A stretch of 64,000 nt of DNA from Mesodorylaimus sp. YZB2_4 (lineage: Eukaryota; Nematoda; Enoplea; Dorylaimida; Dorylaimidae). The first letter of the stretch is position 1. Every line of letters begins with the position of its first letter. Position numbers and translations under genes: made by a program. Below the pieces are notes generated by a model. It was not told where the DNA came from. It did not search any database and was given only the letters and a program-made list of their open reading frames with translations. This document shows, piece by piece, positions 53,947 to 64,000 of this stretch. The DNA lies in contig JASANH010001194.1 in NCBI GenBank assembly GCA_030248295.1, forward strand, positions 1 through 64,000, given 5' to 3'.

Positions 53947-56900
53947 GTTATCCTACGAATGGTCGATCATCAAATTTTTTTCAATTGTGGAAACCAGTCA
54001 GAGCCATTGAATCCATCCAAAGAGCATGGTTCATTAAAATTCAGTATTCCATAAAAAGAGTACCCGACACATCTTGTGGTCTCTTGAAAACCCACTTGGC
54101 GAAGGGTACAACTCAATATAAAAAGATGATTCTAGTTTAATAAGGTGTCTGAAGACCTACGAGACAATCTTGCAGGAGCACCAAACGATGGAAAATTCTA
54201 TTTGAAGCCAAAGTGTCCCTGTTTGCTGCATGCATGTATGTGATTCGCTTGAAGAACTAGATGCTCATCGATTTTTGACAAATTTGACGATGCCATGTTT
54301 GCTTTTTTTGCAGAAAACATCAACATGATGTGTTTGTCACACGAAGTGCTTAGTAGTACGACATATACAGAAGAAAACCACCTTATAAATACAGGCGTGT
54401 AGTTTCCCTCTCTTTCTGAGGTTCGTATTCAGGCCAGGTCAAACAGTTGGTCCAGTCAGCTGGCAGCCAGATGGCAAATTTATCCTGCACAGTGGAGCCG
54501 GATCAAAAGTAGTCAGTAGCATCCAGCTTTACTGGCACGCATCAGTCCAAATTATAAGCATGACAGGCTCGTTTGCCGAGGGGCTCAGATATTTCAAATG
54601 AAACGTACTCCTTCTGATTCGGAGCGTGTTCTGTACGAACAAAACTTATTGTGCGTCCTCTGTGTTCGTTCAGCGTCGTTTGTTCTCTCCAACACTAAAT
54701 GATAAATTGATATATGATGCGGAATGCAAAGAAGAATCTCTCCTCGGGTCAGGTTCCCACTCGCTGCTACATTACCTCGATCATTTATGTCTGCACGAGA
54801 GTGGAACCTGATTAGAAAAGAAACCCCCGTGGATAGGCCTTGAGCCAGGCCTCTGTCAATTATGGCAGCGAGTCTGGTCGCAAATGGGTGAGGTTGAAAA
54901 AGTAAGGACCATAGACGGGGGTCAGGGAAACTGCGTGGCAATAGAAGACAGTCAGAAGTCAGAAGACAGAAGACAGCTCATATTTGTGCACTTGACGTAC
55001 AATAAATTAGTTTCTGAACGCTTGCCCGCACCTCAATTTCGTATTCCTTTAGAATCCTCTGGCCACCTGCTACACTAATGAGAAAAGGAAACACCCACTG
55101 TAAATTTGACCTTTTTAGCTTGCACTCAACGTCTGTGGTAGGCGGTTAGTCTGAAACCCCAAGCGCCGAGTTTGCTAGGGAAGAGTCAGTCTGTATGTAC
55201 AGAATGGGAGCTATACCAGGAGCTAGGGGAGCTAGGAGGAACTAGGAGGAACTAGGAGACTTTCCTTAGGGGCAATACATATGTATGCTGCTCTGCTTCA
55301 CTTCACTCTGCTTGACACTTCTGCTCTGCTTCACTACTGGAAAAATGTTCCGTAAATCCATTTTCCTAGGAGCTATACAGTAGGATTTCCGACCTGGGTG
55401 GGGGATGAAAGTGAGGAGCTTCCAGGATTTCGAACAAGTCAGACGCGTGTTCCAATACCAAAGGGACTGTTAGGTCTCCACATTGGCATGTACCTTAGGT
55501 TCTAATCAGACACCCTTGCAGCGACGATAAAAAAAAGAGAGCAGCTGTAAAACATTGTGAAAAGGACAACAAAATAAGGGTGACTCTGGAGGATACAGCA
55601 TACATCCATAAGTTTGGGCTGCTACTGTCCTGAAATTGCACGTGATATCACCTTCTCTCCCGGAGGACCTTTGTGTTTGCAAATTTCGATCAAGTCTTAT
55701 GATGTCAGTCGGCTTCTCTTTCAGGTTTTGCACATCCAGTCGTCTTCACATAACGTAATCCGAATTTCTGAAAATCGATTGAAGTGAAAGGACGTGACAC
55801 TTACACTAAGCTCTCCTCAAGAAACTTATTCTGTAATTGTCCTGGAACCTCTACAACAAATGTTAGTACCTCACCTGGGCAAGGCCTCGTTCCTATAGAC
55901 CATGTGCGGACACAAAGGGGGTGTCTTCACTAATTAAGACAGCTGGGCTCAAGTTCGCACGTAGCTCGTTAATTAGGATGCACTGATTTGCTTCCTCTTG
56001 TGCGTGATCTTATCGATAATGCACAACGTTAGGCCAAACGATCGTCCATTGGACTGTCGAACTTAGCCCTTCGTATCTTATGGCGTTATTAGATCTTGTT
56101 TGAAGACACTCACTGGATTTTATCTCCAGTACTGTAGATTTGGGACCGACTGATTGAAGAGAAAATGAGGACCCTTCTAGATCCCTTCTTTCTCTTAGTT
56201 TATGTTCAACTTATGGCGCAATCTTCCTGTGCACCCAGCGCGGTAGGATAATGCCTATCCACTAGCGACGACCGAGCCTAAGAGGTTCCCGCTATGGCCT
56301 TTCTGAAATCTCTTTCTCCTTGGTCGTCTATCCGAAGATCATATGACTTTTCCGACAGGATGCTAATAGGGACGTTTCCTGGGTATCATCTGGGGTGACC
56401 TTCAAAGTTATTCCTTTCACAAGACAGTAAACAAGCAGGTATGCACATGACGTGAGCGCTACGTGACCCCACTCATCCCAGGTTTACGTGCGTGATAAAC
56501 AAAGCATCATTTGCATCTCCTGGAGAAAAACAGTCACGTCTGAAGGCGTTTTGCCATGGCACTATGGCACGTTGTGGCAGTGGCAGATCGTAATCACAGG
56601 GAAAGCCATTGGGGACTTCTTTGACACCCGTCAAATTAGATATACTGTATATGGTCATACCTTTCCGGTCTGCACTGTAAACCCGCGACCTTCGTGTCCG
56701 CCCATTTTCATGCGTGCTGTAGCCCGCATCACAATTCTCTCAAAACTTGCATTCAGTTCTGGCTTGATAATCTTCAGGGCCTGTTCAGGATCAGCAGGTC
56801 TTCGGTTCTTCCGCACCCACAATCTGTTGTTGCCACTGACCAGTCACTCAATTTAATAGCTTACACGAATGCTTGAAAGAATGGACCCCTCTTTTTCAAT

Positions 56901-57194
56901 GTCTCTACAGCGGGGAGGGGCAGAAAAGGCATTCATTTTGATCAATAAACTGTTCCTTTCATTTTCTCTTTTTCCTTGTCCTTCTCTTATCATTCCCATT
57001 AGAGCGCATCTCTCCGCACGAATCCTACCTTGACACATTATCCGCACGCCTCGGCAGCAACATAGAGCTGGTAAGATGGGACAGGTGCTTTGAGCCGTAT
57101 GTGCGTGGATAAGGCTAGCTTCGACGAAAAGTCAATGAGCTGATAAGTTAACCAGGTTCTTATTGTAGAGAGCTCAAAACTCACGATCAGCTTG
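53947..57194. other. Intergenic, 3.2 kb, no supported gene
   Basis: Short tandem words GGAGCTAGG/AGGAACTAGG at 55215-55260 and CTGCTCTGCTTCACTTC repeats at 55290-55340. No gene recognised on either strand. Confidence 0.35.
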
Positions 57195-57202
57195 TATATA
57201 AG
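57195..57202 (+). promoter_or_regulatory. TATA box of 7TM member 5
   Basis: TATATAAG 88 bp before the ATG at 57283, the usual distance for a short leader. Confidence 0.55.
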
Positions 57203-57282
57203 TCCGCTCCAACACCCTTCTACGAGTGACTGACCGGAAGTGATCAGTGAAAGCCTAGATCTCCTTGACAAACGGGGCAACT

Positions 57283-58485
57283 ATGGTCAACTCGACCAAC
57301 GCGACAGGAACGATCGACTTGCTTTTTCGAATCTTCTTGCCCATTCAAGTGCTCATATCTTTGGTCGGATTCGTATTCAACTGCATTTTGTTCTATGGTC
57401 AAGTCAGGTCGAGTAATTGGCCTTGCCAACAGCGTCTTTTATTTCTAAACGTGACTTTGGCAGCCGCCCTCTCAACAATTATTCACGCCACTCAAGGCTG
57501 TTGCCAAATAAGGAAACACGCCGAGGTCGGGTTTGGGCATCTGGAAGGTGATCAGAAGTGGTCGGATCTGGTAGCTGATAGTGGCCAAACCGCAGTGGCA
57601 CTAGGCATGGTCATGTTGGCCTTTCACAGCCTTTTCGCCCTTCGTCAGTGCGAAAAAAGGATAAACAGTACAAAAAGATACGAGAGCAAAAAAGGAGAGA
57701 AGATTCTGTCCGTTGGACTTATGATAGCTGTTGTGTGGGCGGTGGCGATCGGGTTCGTGTGGGACGGATTGAATCCGCAAGCCCAAGTCTACAGCGAGGA
57801 GGATATGGCCAATGCAGCATCGTACATCAGCTTCATCATTGGATTACTGATGCAAGCCAGTGTCGGGTGCACCATCTACGTCACGCACCGTACACTTGTC
57901 AAGTTGCAAGCTGACTTTGCGATTCGAAGAGCTCAACAGAATTTGGCTACTCGGGTGCATATCAAGGAGACACTCAGTTTGACAATGACCATATTCCGTG
58001 TCCTCGTCCTACACGTTGGGATCTGGGTCACGTCGCTGACCGTCGGATTCGGTTTGAACCGATTTATTAAATCGGCACCAAAAGAATACGGAAGTCAACT
58101 AGGACTGGCCGCATTCACGGCCCTGGTTGACGTCGTGGCCTTGAGTTTCGACTTATATTATCCTCTGGTGGTGGCTTGGAAACAGCCTCAACTACAGCGT
58201 CGCATGCAGGCGCTACTACTTTTCAAATTCAGCACAGTGGGTCATTCCTCGATGACCACCAAACAGATCGTGATACCGTCCATCGAGGTCGGCACCAGTG
58301 TGCAGCCCACAATGACTCATGTCCACTTCGGAGCTATCGAACAAGTTTGGCAACGTGTGGCCGAAGAAAAGTGCAAGATTCCGCCCACAGTGTGCTCGAA
58401 ACCAACCGAGTCTGGTACTGCTACCTGGGTGAAGTCGATAGACGAGAGAGCCAGTGAGATACTCTCGCATAGCCGTTTGCCATAA
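57283..58485 (+). CDS. Orphan 7TM family (WPFYQR/LNPQA), member 5
   Basis: Intronless, 400 residues. I start at the first ATG (57283); the frame is open six codons earlier only with TTG. The N-terminus MVNSTNATG has two glycosylation sites. TM1 about 17-40, TM2 50-72, TM3 97-120, TM4 140-160, TM5 178-202, TM6 232-258, TM7 270-295. Family marks: NWPCQQR (Cys-Gln for Phe-Tyr), IHATQGC, LRQCEKRI, LNPQAQVY, RRAQQNLATR, YYPLVVAWKQPQLQRR, and tail motif HFGAIEQVWQRVAEEK. The about 100-residue cytosolic tail is Ser/Thr-rich. A G-protein-linked receptor role is inferred from topology only. Confidence 0.83.
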   Translation: MVNSTNATGTIDLLFRIFLPIQVLISLVGFVFNCILFYGQVRSSNWPCQQRLLFLNVTLAAALSTIIHATQGCCQIRKHAEVGFGHLEGDQKWSDLVADSGQTAVALGMVMLAFHSLFALRQCEKRINSTKRYESKKGEKILSVGLMIAVVWAVAIGFVWDGLNPQAQVYSEEDMANAASYISFIIGLLMQASVGCTIYVTHRTLVKLQADFAIRRAQQNLATRVHIKETLSLTMTIFRVLVLHVGIWVTSLTVGFGLNRFIKSAPKEYGSQLGLAAFTALVDVVALSFDLYYPLVVAWKQPQLQRRMQALLLFKFSTVGHSSMTTKQIVIPSIEVGTSVQPTMTHVHFGAIEQVWQRVAEEKCKIPPTVCSKPTESGTATWVKSIDERASEILSHSRLP

Positions 58486-59928
58486 AAGTGCCCCTGGCCC
58501 ACCCGATTACAGTGATTATGATGCTTTTTGCTTTGCTTGACTTTGTTGTTTTTGTTTGAATTCTGTCATTGGTGAGCTTACAAAAAAGTCTTGGAAACAG
58601 AATCTTGTGAGAAGAGCCATGAAAACAGCAGCAGAAGTCTATCGATGCTGTTTCAATTTATTTGACGAAGGAGGGCCTCATTAGCACTCAATCTCACAAG
58701 CAAGACGCAAATTAGGGTCTCACGGCTTACGAACAAGCTATTAGGAAGACAGAAATGCTCTTCACCCCACACCCATCTGATGCATTAAAGGTCATCTCAG
58801 ATTGGCTTTTATATGATTTTACTGCTAATGAGCATTTTTGGGCCCCACTTTGGCAAGTTGTTGACGCAAGGCAGCTGGGGACACTCCCAAAAAGGAACTT
58901 TGACGTCTTCACGACAGCAGTCCCATGCTTCTTACGCTCATGCTGTAAACTGTCGTCAACAGAAATTCAAGGGAGCGAGAAGCTGCGGACCACATTTACT
59001 AGAGTCTCCCACTCACAATTTTATCACTTGGTGAGTCTTGCGAGTAAACACGGTATTTAGATCCGACTGGGCGCAGACATGTAAGGGCAAGCTATCATAG
59101 GGAGAGTGCGTGCATGAATAGGATGTTGCCTCGAAGATAACTTATCAGTAATCGCATAAGTCACGCCTACCGTGCCTGATAAGAGTACAATATGTGCTAA
59201 GGCGAGTGTGAAAAGTCCTCTTCAATCAAGACATGTTTCCTTTCCGAGTGCGGATGTGCCTGGGAACAAGACGTTATAACTCTCGTGTACCCTACCTCAA
59301 ACCAGTCGCCTAGACTAGCGACGTGCAAGGAAGACGCGCCTGCCAGCCAAATCAGATAACATGATGGACTAGGCATGGTAGTAGTGCAAAGTGAGTGCGA
59401 CGAATGTGATTGAAGATTCTTTTCGTTTTCTGTGAGTACGGTTCATTATCAAATGTTTCTTCGAAGTATACCGTATTTAAATCAAATCAACGAGTGATTC
59501 TGCCGCCAATTTCCACTGCGACGGCAGTGTGTGTATGATAAACCATCAGTATGAATTCTGCAGATGGCAGACACCAGCTATCTCCTCCTTATACTCGTTT
59601 TTGGCTCCCTCGAATAAACGCACCGCCCGCTTGATGTTGGTACTCGGTATAGAAAAGTTGTGAGACGTCCTCCCCCCCACTTGGTCGTCTCCCCACTGAT
59701 CGTGAGACGATTCCCCCGCCGTGTCTGGTCAGGTCGTCAGGGAGTCGTCTCAGGATCTATAGAAGCCCCACCTTGTGTACTGAGAAAATAAAAAATATGA
59801 TGTTGCCGCAATGGAACTGGGGTGAGAAGTGAGCACTAGAAGTACAGTACTTTGCGGAGAAATATAAAGCAGAACGAGCCAAACACAAAAGGAATTAACT
59901 CTTGGGTCAGGACTGCTACTACCATAGC
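58486..59928. other. Intergenic, no supported gene
   Basis: Overlapping frames at 58755-59060 have no recognised features. Direct repeats of GTCGTCTC(C/A) near 59685-59750. Confidence 0.3.
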
Positions 59929-60320
59929 TGGCGGCCGCGGTGGTGCAGTGGTTCGGCATTCGTCTCTCCGTATTCCGTGGGAGCGGGTGGCTGGACTCGC
60001 CCTGGGTTTAATAATTGACGGAGGTCGGTTTACGAACCATAAACCCTCGCTGACCTTTCATGCCAAGCCGCGGGTGACTCACACGGTACCATCGAGGTGC
60101 TCCGAGTGCCAAAGCCAAAGGAGTAGACAGTATCGGCTGTCGAACACCAACAGGTTTTACAGTCCACCCGCCATCGTCCGAGGAAGTCGGTGTCCAGTCC
60201 AGGATGCCCTCGTGTGGAGGTGCTCCTAGTGGACACATGCAGAGGGACGCTGCTGTGCGTGCTGGTCACCTCACGGCCCCGCTTACAAAGTTTGACTGCT
60301 GGCCGGCTATGGGCAAAAAA
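59929..60320 (+). mobile_element. tRNA-headed SINE, most complete copy
   Basis: The head GGCGGCCGCGGTGGTGCAGTGGTTCGGC contains an A-box-like TGGTGCAGTGG, and about 50 bp on a B-box-like GGCTGGACTCGCC. The body is shared with 36885-37265 (minus) and 6885-7275: GAACCATAAACCCTCGCTGA, GGTGACTCA, GGTGCTCCGAGTG, CGCCATCGTCCGAGGA and a terminal TATGGGCAAAAAATTTTTCG. Non-autonomous retroposon transcribed by Pol III, needing a LINE partner that is not present here. Confidence 0.7.
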
Positions 60321-61534
60321 TTTTTCGAAATGCTACAATAGCCGTACGGCATACCAGGTAGGAGCATAATACTGTATGTGGGCAGGTAAATGTCAGCAGA
60401 GGAAAGTTGAAGCCCCTTCAAAACAGACCCCTCGTAAGATCAAAATAACATAAGCTCCAGGGCTAATAATCAAGGAATAGGGTATTCTGGCCGATTCGAA
60501 CTTTGCCACCTGTCAACGCGTTCTGCCCACTCTTCTTTCTCACCATCCTCCGCCCGCCTCCCAGTTCCTCTTTTACCACATCTCAAATGCTTATACGCAC
60601 TCGAGGGCCGAAGGGGCAAATTACACAAGAAATGATTAAAGGGGCCGAGAGTCGAACACGCGCACCCAGCGTGAGAGGCAGACGCCTAACCCACCAGGCC
60701 AAAAGCCCGGTATGGTCTCTTTGGTATGAGCCAGCATGCATCGCACATCGGCATCAAACATAATTAGAAAACTTATGCCTCTCCCATGTCTGACATGCCA
60801 TGCGCAACAGGTTTTCCTAGTGCAGAACCCACCCCTACTGTCTTGGGAACATCCACTACTCCTGGTTTACTAAAGCTGGCGGGCCCAAAAACGTGTCCCC
60901 TTTTACCCCCTGTGCACGCTTTGCCCCAGCACCAAACGCAATCTTGAACCTGTAGGGGTGACACCCATTTAATTAACAAATACTCTTCGAGATTCTCTTC
61001 CTCTGATGGCTCTATTGGCGTTTATATTTGTATCTGATGGACGAACCGTGGCTAAGGACTTCTTTTCTTTGCCTCTACGCAGGCTCCACAGTTTTAGTAT
61101 CAAATTACTTCAAACCCCCTTTATCAATGCTAACAGCTTCCTTTAACCGCTAGCTAACCACGCATACACTAGCGATCCTCAGCCTCACACTTAAATGCTA
61201 TCACTTTCCAAACAGCTCAATTCCAATAAACAATATCACTATCCCTAGGCAGATCCATATCCATATCTGGTCACGGCAAACCCACACCAAATCCTATTCT
61301 ACAACACAAACCCGACCAGAATACGTACAATTAGGCAATTACAATACGAAATCTGTAAGCACAGCAAAGACCAATCGGGACACAGATTCAAACCAAACTT
61401 CGACTTGTTCTAACTCTGAGCAGTCTTCTGCGCCAATTCTGAAAAAGCTCTAGCATACCTTCTCCCGAGAACACAGGCAATACATATCACCGTTCCTAGC
61501 TCAGATCTTTGACTCACTGGTTCGTCCTTGCACA
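60321..61534. other. Intergenic between SINE and rabenosyn
   Basis: Apart from the tRNA-like segment at 60641-60710, nothing is recognised. The rabenosyn 3'UTR must lie in the last few hundred bases. Confidence 0.3.
60641..60710 (-). tRNA. tRNA-Glu(CTC)-like sequence, probably a pseudogene
   Basis: On the minus strand: D arm with GCCT/AGGC stem, anticodon loop CTCTCAC giving anticodon CTC, and a TTCGACT T-loop in GTGTTCGACTC (B box). The anticodon stem has one mismatch, the T stem two, and the acceptor stem does not pair well (GGGC against CCCC/GCCC). A tRNA-derived retroposon head or a decayed tRNA gene is more likely than a working tRNA. Confidence 0.4.
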
Positions 61535-64000
61535 CTATTCTGGCACCCGCGGTGTTACAGCCGCGTTTTGATTTTTCAATTCTTCTTCCAATTCGCGCAA
61601 ATTTCTTTCTAAAGTCTTCACCTCGTCTAATCTGCCAGCCACTGCAGCCTGCTTAATGTAACCTTTGATCAGAAGGATCTGCTCTCGTAACGGATCGATC
61701 GGCTGATCATCATCGAATGGATTAAATCGAAATAACATTGGCGCAACAGTCGACGTATCGGGCGTCCATCCAGCTTCCGATTCTGCTCCACCTGCCCCGA
61801 GCAGTTTCCGTTGATAATGAGAAGACGGATCCGGCGACGACTGACGACCAGGTTGTGCACCTGGCTCAATGGCCTGAAAAAACCACCCGTCAATAATCAA
61901 CGGCCGCATATATACCAGCACTTACTCTTTGACTTTGCGCCGCAGCGTAAGCAGCAGCGGCGGCTGCTTTAGCTCGTTCTCTTTCGATTCGCGATTCTAG
62001 TTCACGTTTGTAATCCGCTTGTAACTTTGCGTATTCGGTCGGTGTCGGCAAAGCCGGCGTGTGGTAGGCGATGTCTTGGAGAAAAGCCGCTGCGAATTGA
62101 CGAACGTTACGTTGGAGCATTTGTTGACGAGGTGACACAATTCCGCTTCCAGATTCCGTTTGAGCATCACCGGCAGTCGTCCCATCGCCTTGTTTCATCA
62201 AACCCAGTGTGGCAATGCGTTTACTAAAATCACAAAAGCAATGCTCTGCTAAAACCAGAAACACGAAAATTAAATATTTTACCTAAGAAAATCAATCTGT
62301 TCTTGAATCTTAAGTAAGCGTATCCGCACGTCTTTGGCTGTTTCCAAATCATAAACCGACTCTCCCATGCTGGAAAAGACCATTCATTACTTGAACTGAT
62401 TCATCAAGACAGAGACCAAATGAAACTAGTTTACCCAATGAAATAAAAATGCCACCCAGTGCTTACCTAAGTGATTCTGCCATTTTGCAATAGGAAGGAA
62501 ATAATCGTTCGGCTTCTTCCATTGAAGAACGCAGTCGCTGCAAAATTATTTTCTCGCATGACTGATAGCCAACCATCAAACACTGCTGATCAGCTTACCT
62601 CATACATCTGTGTAATAATCGGCGGCTGAGTTCGATGTTCGACCTGCTGATCACGACTGTCCAATAGTCGCTTGCATTCCTTGCAAATTCGCAACTGGTC
62701 CTCGCCTTCCTACAAGTCAATAACGGAAGTTAAAGCACCTCATGCTGTGCGAATCCCATATTATTTTGAAACGTAAAAAAGGAACGTTAGAGCAGCATTT
62801 TCCGGTCATTAGGAGACTAAATAACAGGAAGATACAACAGGGGGTTAATTACTGTTACCCGCACGACTAACCGGAAACTAATTACCAATCCCACAACCTT
62901 TTCCGGCGCCTGGTCAAGTCTGAGACACTGCAGGTGAGGGAAGCAGGAAAACACATTCTGCACAATTCAAACGAGCAAGCTGGTCAGTAACTAGGGGCCT
63001 CTAAAGCTTCCCTGCAGTTGATTATCGTAAGTCTAGTCTACCCGTGCCTCAGATGTCAGTAACAAGCAAGCCACCAAAGCACACACCTGGTTAAACAAGG
63101 AACTCAGACTGACTTCACTGCCGTCCCGTTTCAACTTGGTTGCCAATGTGGACAAGAGTTTCTCGCCGGCAGTTTTCAGTTGCGTGTTCGGACTGCCCCC
63201 GCTACTACCACTCGGACGTCGAATGCCAACGGTTGTTCCGTGCGCTTTCTGATCGTCTTTTTCACCCTGTTCAGACGCACCTTGATAACCCGCGGCGAAG
63301 GCTGGATTTGTTAATTTTCCTAAAACGCACAACTTAGCATTTATTTCCAGGATTGGAAACCAAAATTCAATCTTACTTGCGTATGCGAAAGTAAGAAATT
63401 GCGAGCACGGAGCACAAACAATTCTTCCGCATAATCGGCAATGATGGCGTCTTTTGGTCAGACTAAATTTTCCCCCACAATCGCGACAATACTGGACGTC
63501 CGAATCGTTGGTCCAAGGAACAGTTTCCCGTTCAAACGCTAAACAGAAACATAAACACCAGAATATCACGAAATTTATGAAAAACCAATCAAATAAAGCC
63601 TAGCAGAGCGGTGCATGCCAACAGAGGTGCAGTTCACTCATGCACATGCAACTGAACTGCAAGAAATGTTAAACAACCATTCAAATCTGGGAGACCGTCC
63701 AATAAAAACCACATCTACCAAGAAATATGCAAGCAAGGATGGATGATTCTCTAATAGGCAGAATGACTAAAGGGTAGACGAAAGCGGCAGGCCAGCGCTT
63801 ACTTTCCTGAAGAATACCTTTGCGTTTGGACGGATCGCTCGGAGCGTCCGTTATCAACTTATCTAACCGAATGATCAGCTTATTTGTTTCGACGGCGCAT
63901 TGATCGACTCGCGCATCACGAATCCGTTTCAGGTAAACCGTATGACTAGTCGCAGGACCCATGGATTGCGGTGACGGAGGAGATTCATCCAAATAACCAC
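61535..64000 (-). CDS. RBSN: Rabenosyn-5 (FYVE, Rab4/Rab5 effector), 3' part
   Basis: Eight exons on the minus strand, cut by the window edge: 64000-63803, 63538-63377, 63319-63087, 62709-62599, 62537-62467, 62369-62283, 62223-61926, 61873-61535; all GT/AG and in phase, about 500 residues present. Order: conserved helix (DQCAVETNKLIIRLDKL), WTNDSDVQYC leading into a FYVE finger with KRRHHCRLCG (PI3P-binding RRHHCR variant), a linker with further CxxC (ICKECKRLL), a helical region, an Ala/Arg-rich coiled coil, one NPF (FNPFDDD) and a C-terminal Rab-binding hairpin (IKGYIKQAAVAGRLDEVKTL). Rabenosyn-5 links Rab5/Rab4 and EHD proteins on early endosomes with VPS45. The N-terminal C2H2 finger expected for the family lies beyond the window. 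Confidence 0.93.

Noticed and set aside
54594-54941. Minus-strand frame of 115 codons
   Set aside because: No ATG at the start and no recognisable feature.
60641-60710. Functional tRNA-Glu gene
   Set aside because: Acceptor stem does not pair and the T stem has mismatches; kept only as a tRNA-like pseudogene.

Overview
This window is animal nuclear DNA. The genes have spliceosomal introns of about 50-400 bp with GT/AG borders, TATA boxes and AATAAA signals sit near several genes, and the proteins (kinesin-2 KIF17, rabenosyn-5, an adiponectin-receptor-like PAQR protein) are metazoan. Gene density is about one per 4 kb, many receptor genes have no introns, and there is a close homologue of nematode major sperm protein (MSP). 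Together these point to a compact ecdysozoan genome. A tardigrade is my best guess and an early-branching nematode or relative is the alternative; this is inference, and nothing in the window settles it.

Layout. 1-9.7 kb is repeat-rich. It holds a decayed RING/coiled-coil/CCHC gene (2.1-3.7 kb), two inverted copies of an AT-rich element built on TTTGATT/AATCAAA words, a short TIR element, a tRNA-headed SINE and GC-rich repeat debris. 9.98-20.07 kb has three orphan chemoreceptor-like 7TM genes (one plus, two minus) around the first MSP locus (16.6-18.6 kb). 21.6-25.3 kb is a 12-exon KIF17/OSM-3 kinesin. 26.8-27.9 kb is an intronless PAQR receptor. 28.5-58.5 kb contains five intronless paralogues of a distinctive 7TM family, a gustatory-receptor-like gene (33.1-34.4 kb), the second MSP locus (35.2-36.3 kb), a three-exon small membrane protein (42.4-43.1 kb) and an F-box/LRR gene broken by stops (49.2-50.6 kb). 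61.5-64.0 kb is the 3' part of rabenosyn-5, running off the right edge on the minus strand.

The themes are chemosensation, sperm and membrane traffic. Nine genes are 7TM receptors in the broad GPCR/GRL sense, plus the PAQR. KIF17/OSM-3 is the ciliary kinesin that in other animals carries sensory receptors, and rabenosyn-5 acts in early endosome recycling. I see no operon-like arrangement; the co-location of these genes is probably incidental.

The most novel content is the five-member 7TM family. It lacks DRY and NPxxY, and shares a WPF(Y)QR motif, an LNPQA motif in the second extracellular loop, a QC motif after TM3 and a conserved aromatic motif in the C-terminal tail. The MSP duplication is the next most interesting: the coding copies are almost identical while their flanks have diverged by roughly 4-5%, and a TIR element is present in one copy and absent from the other.
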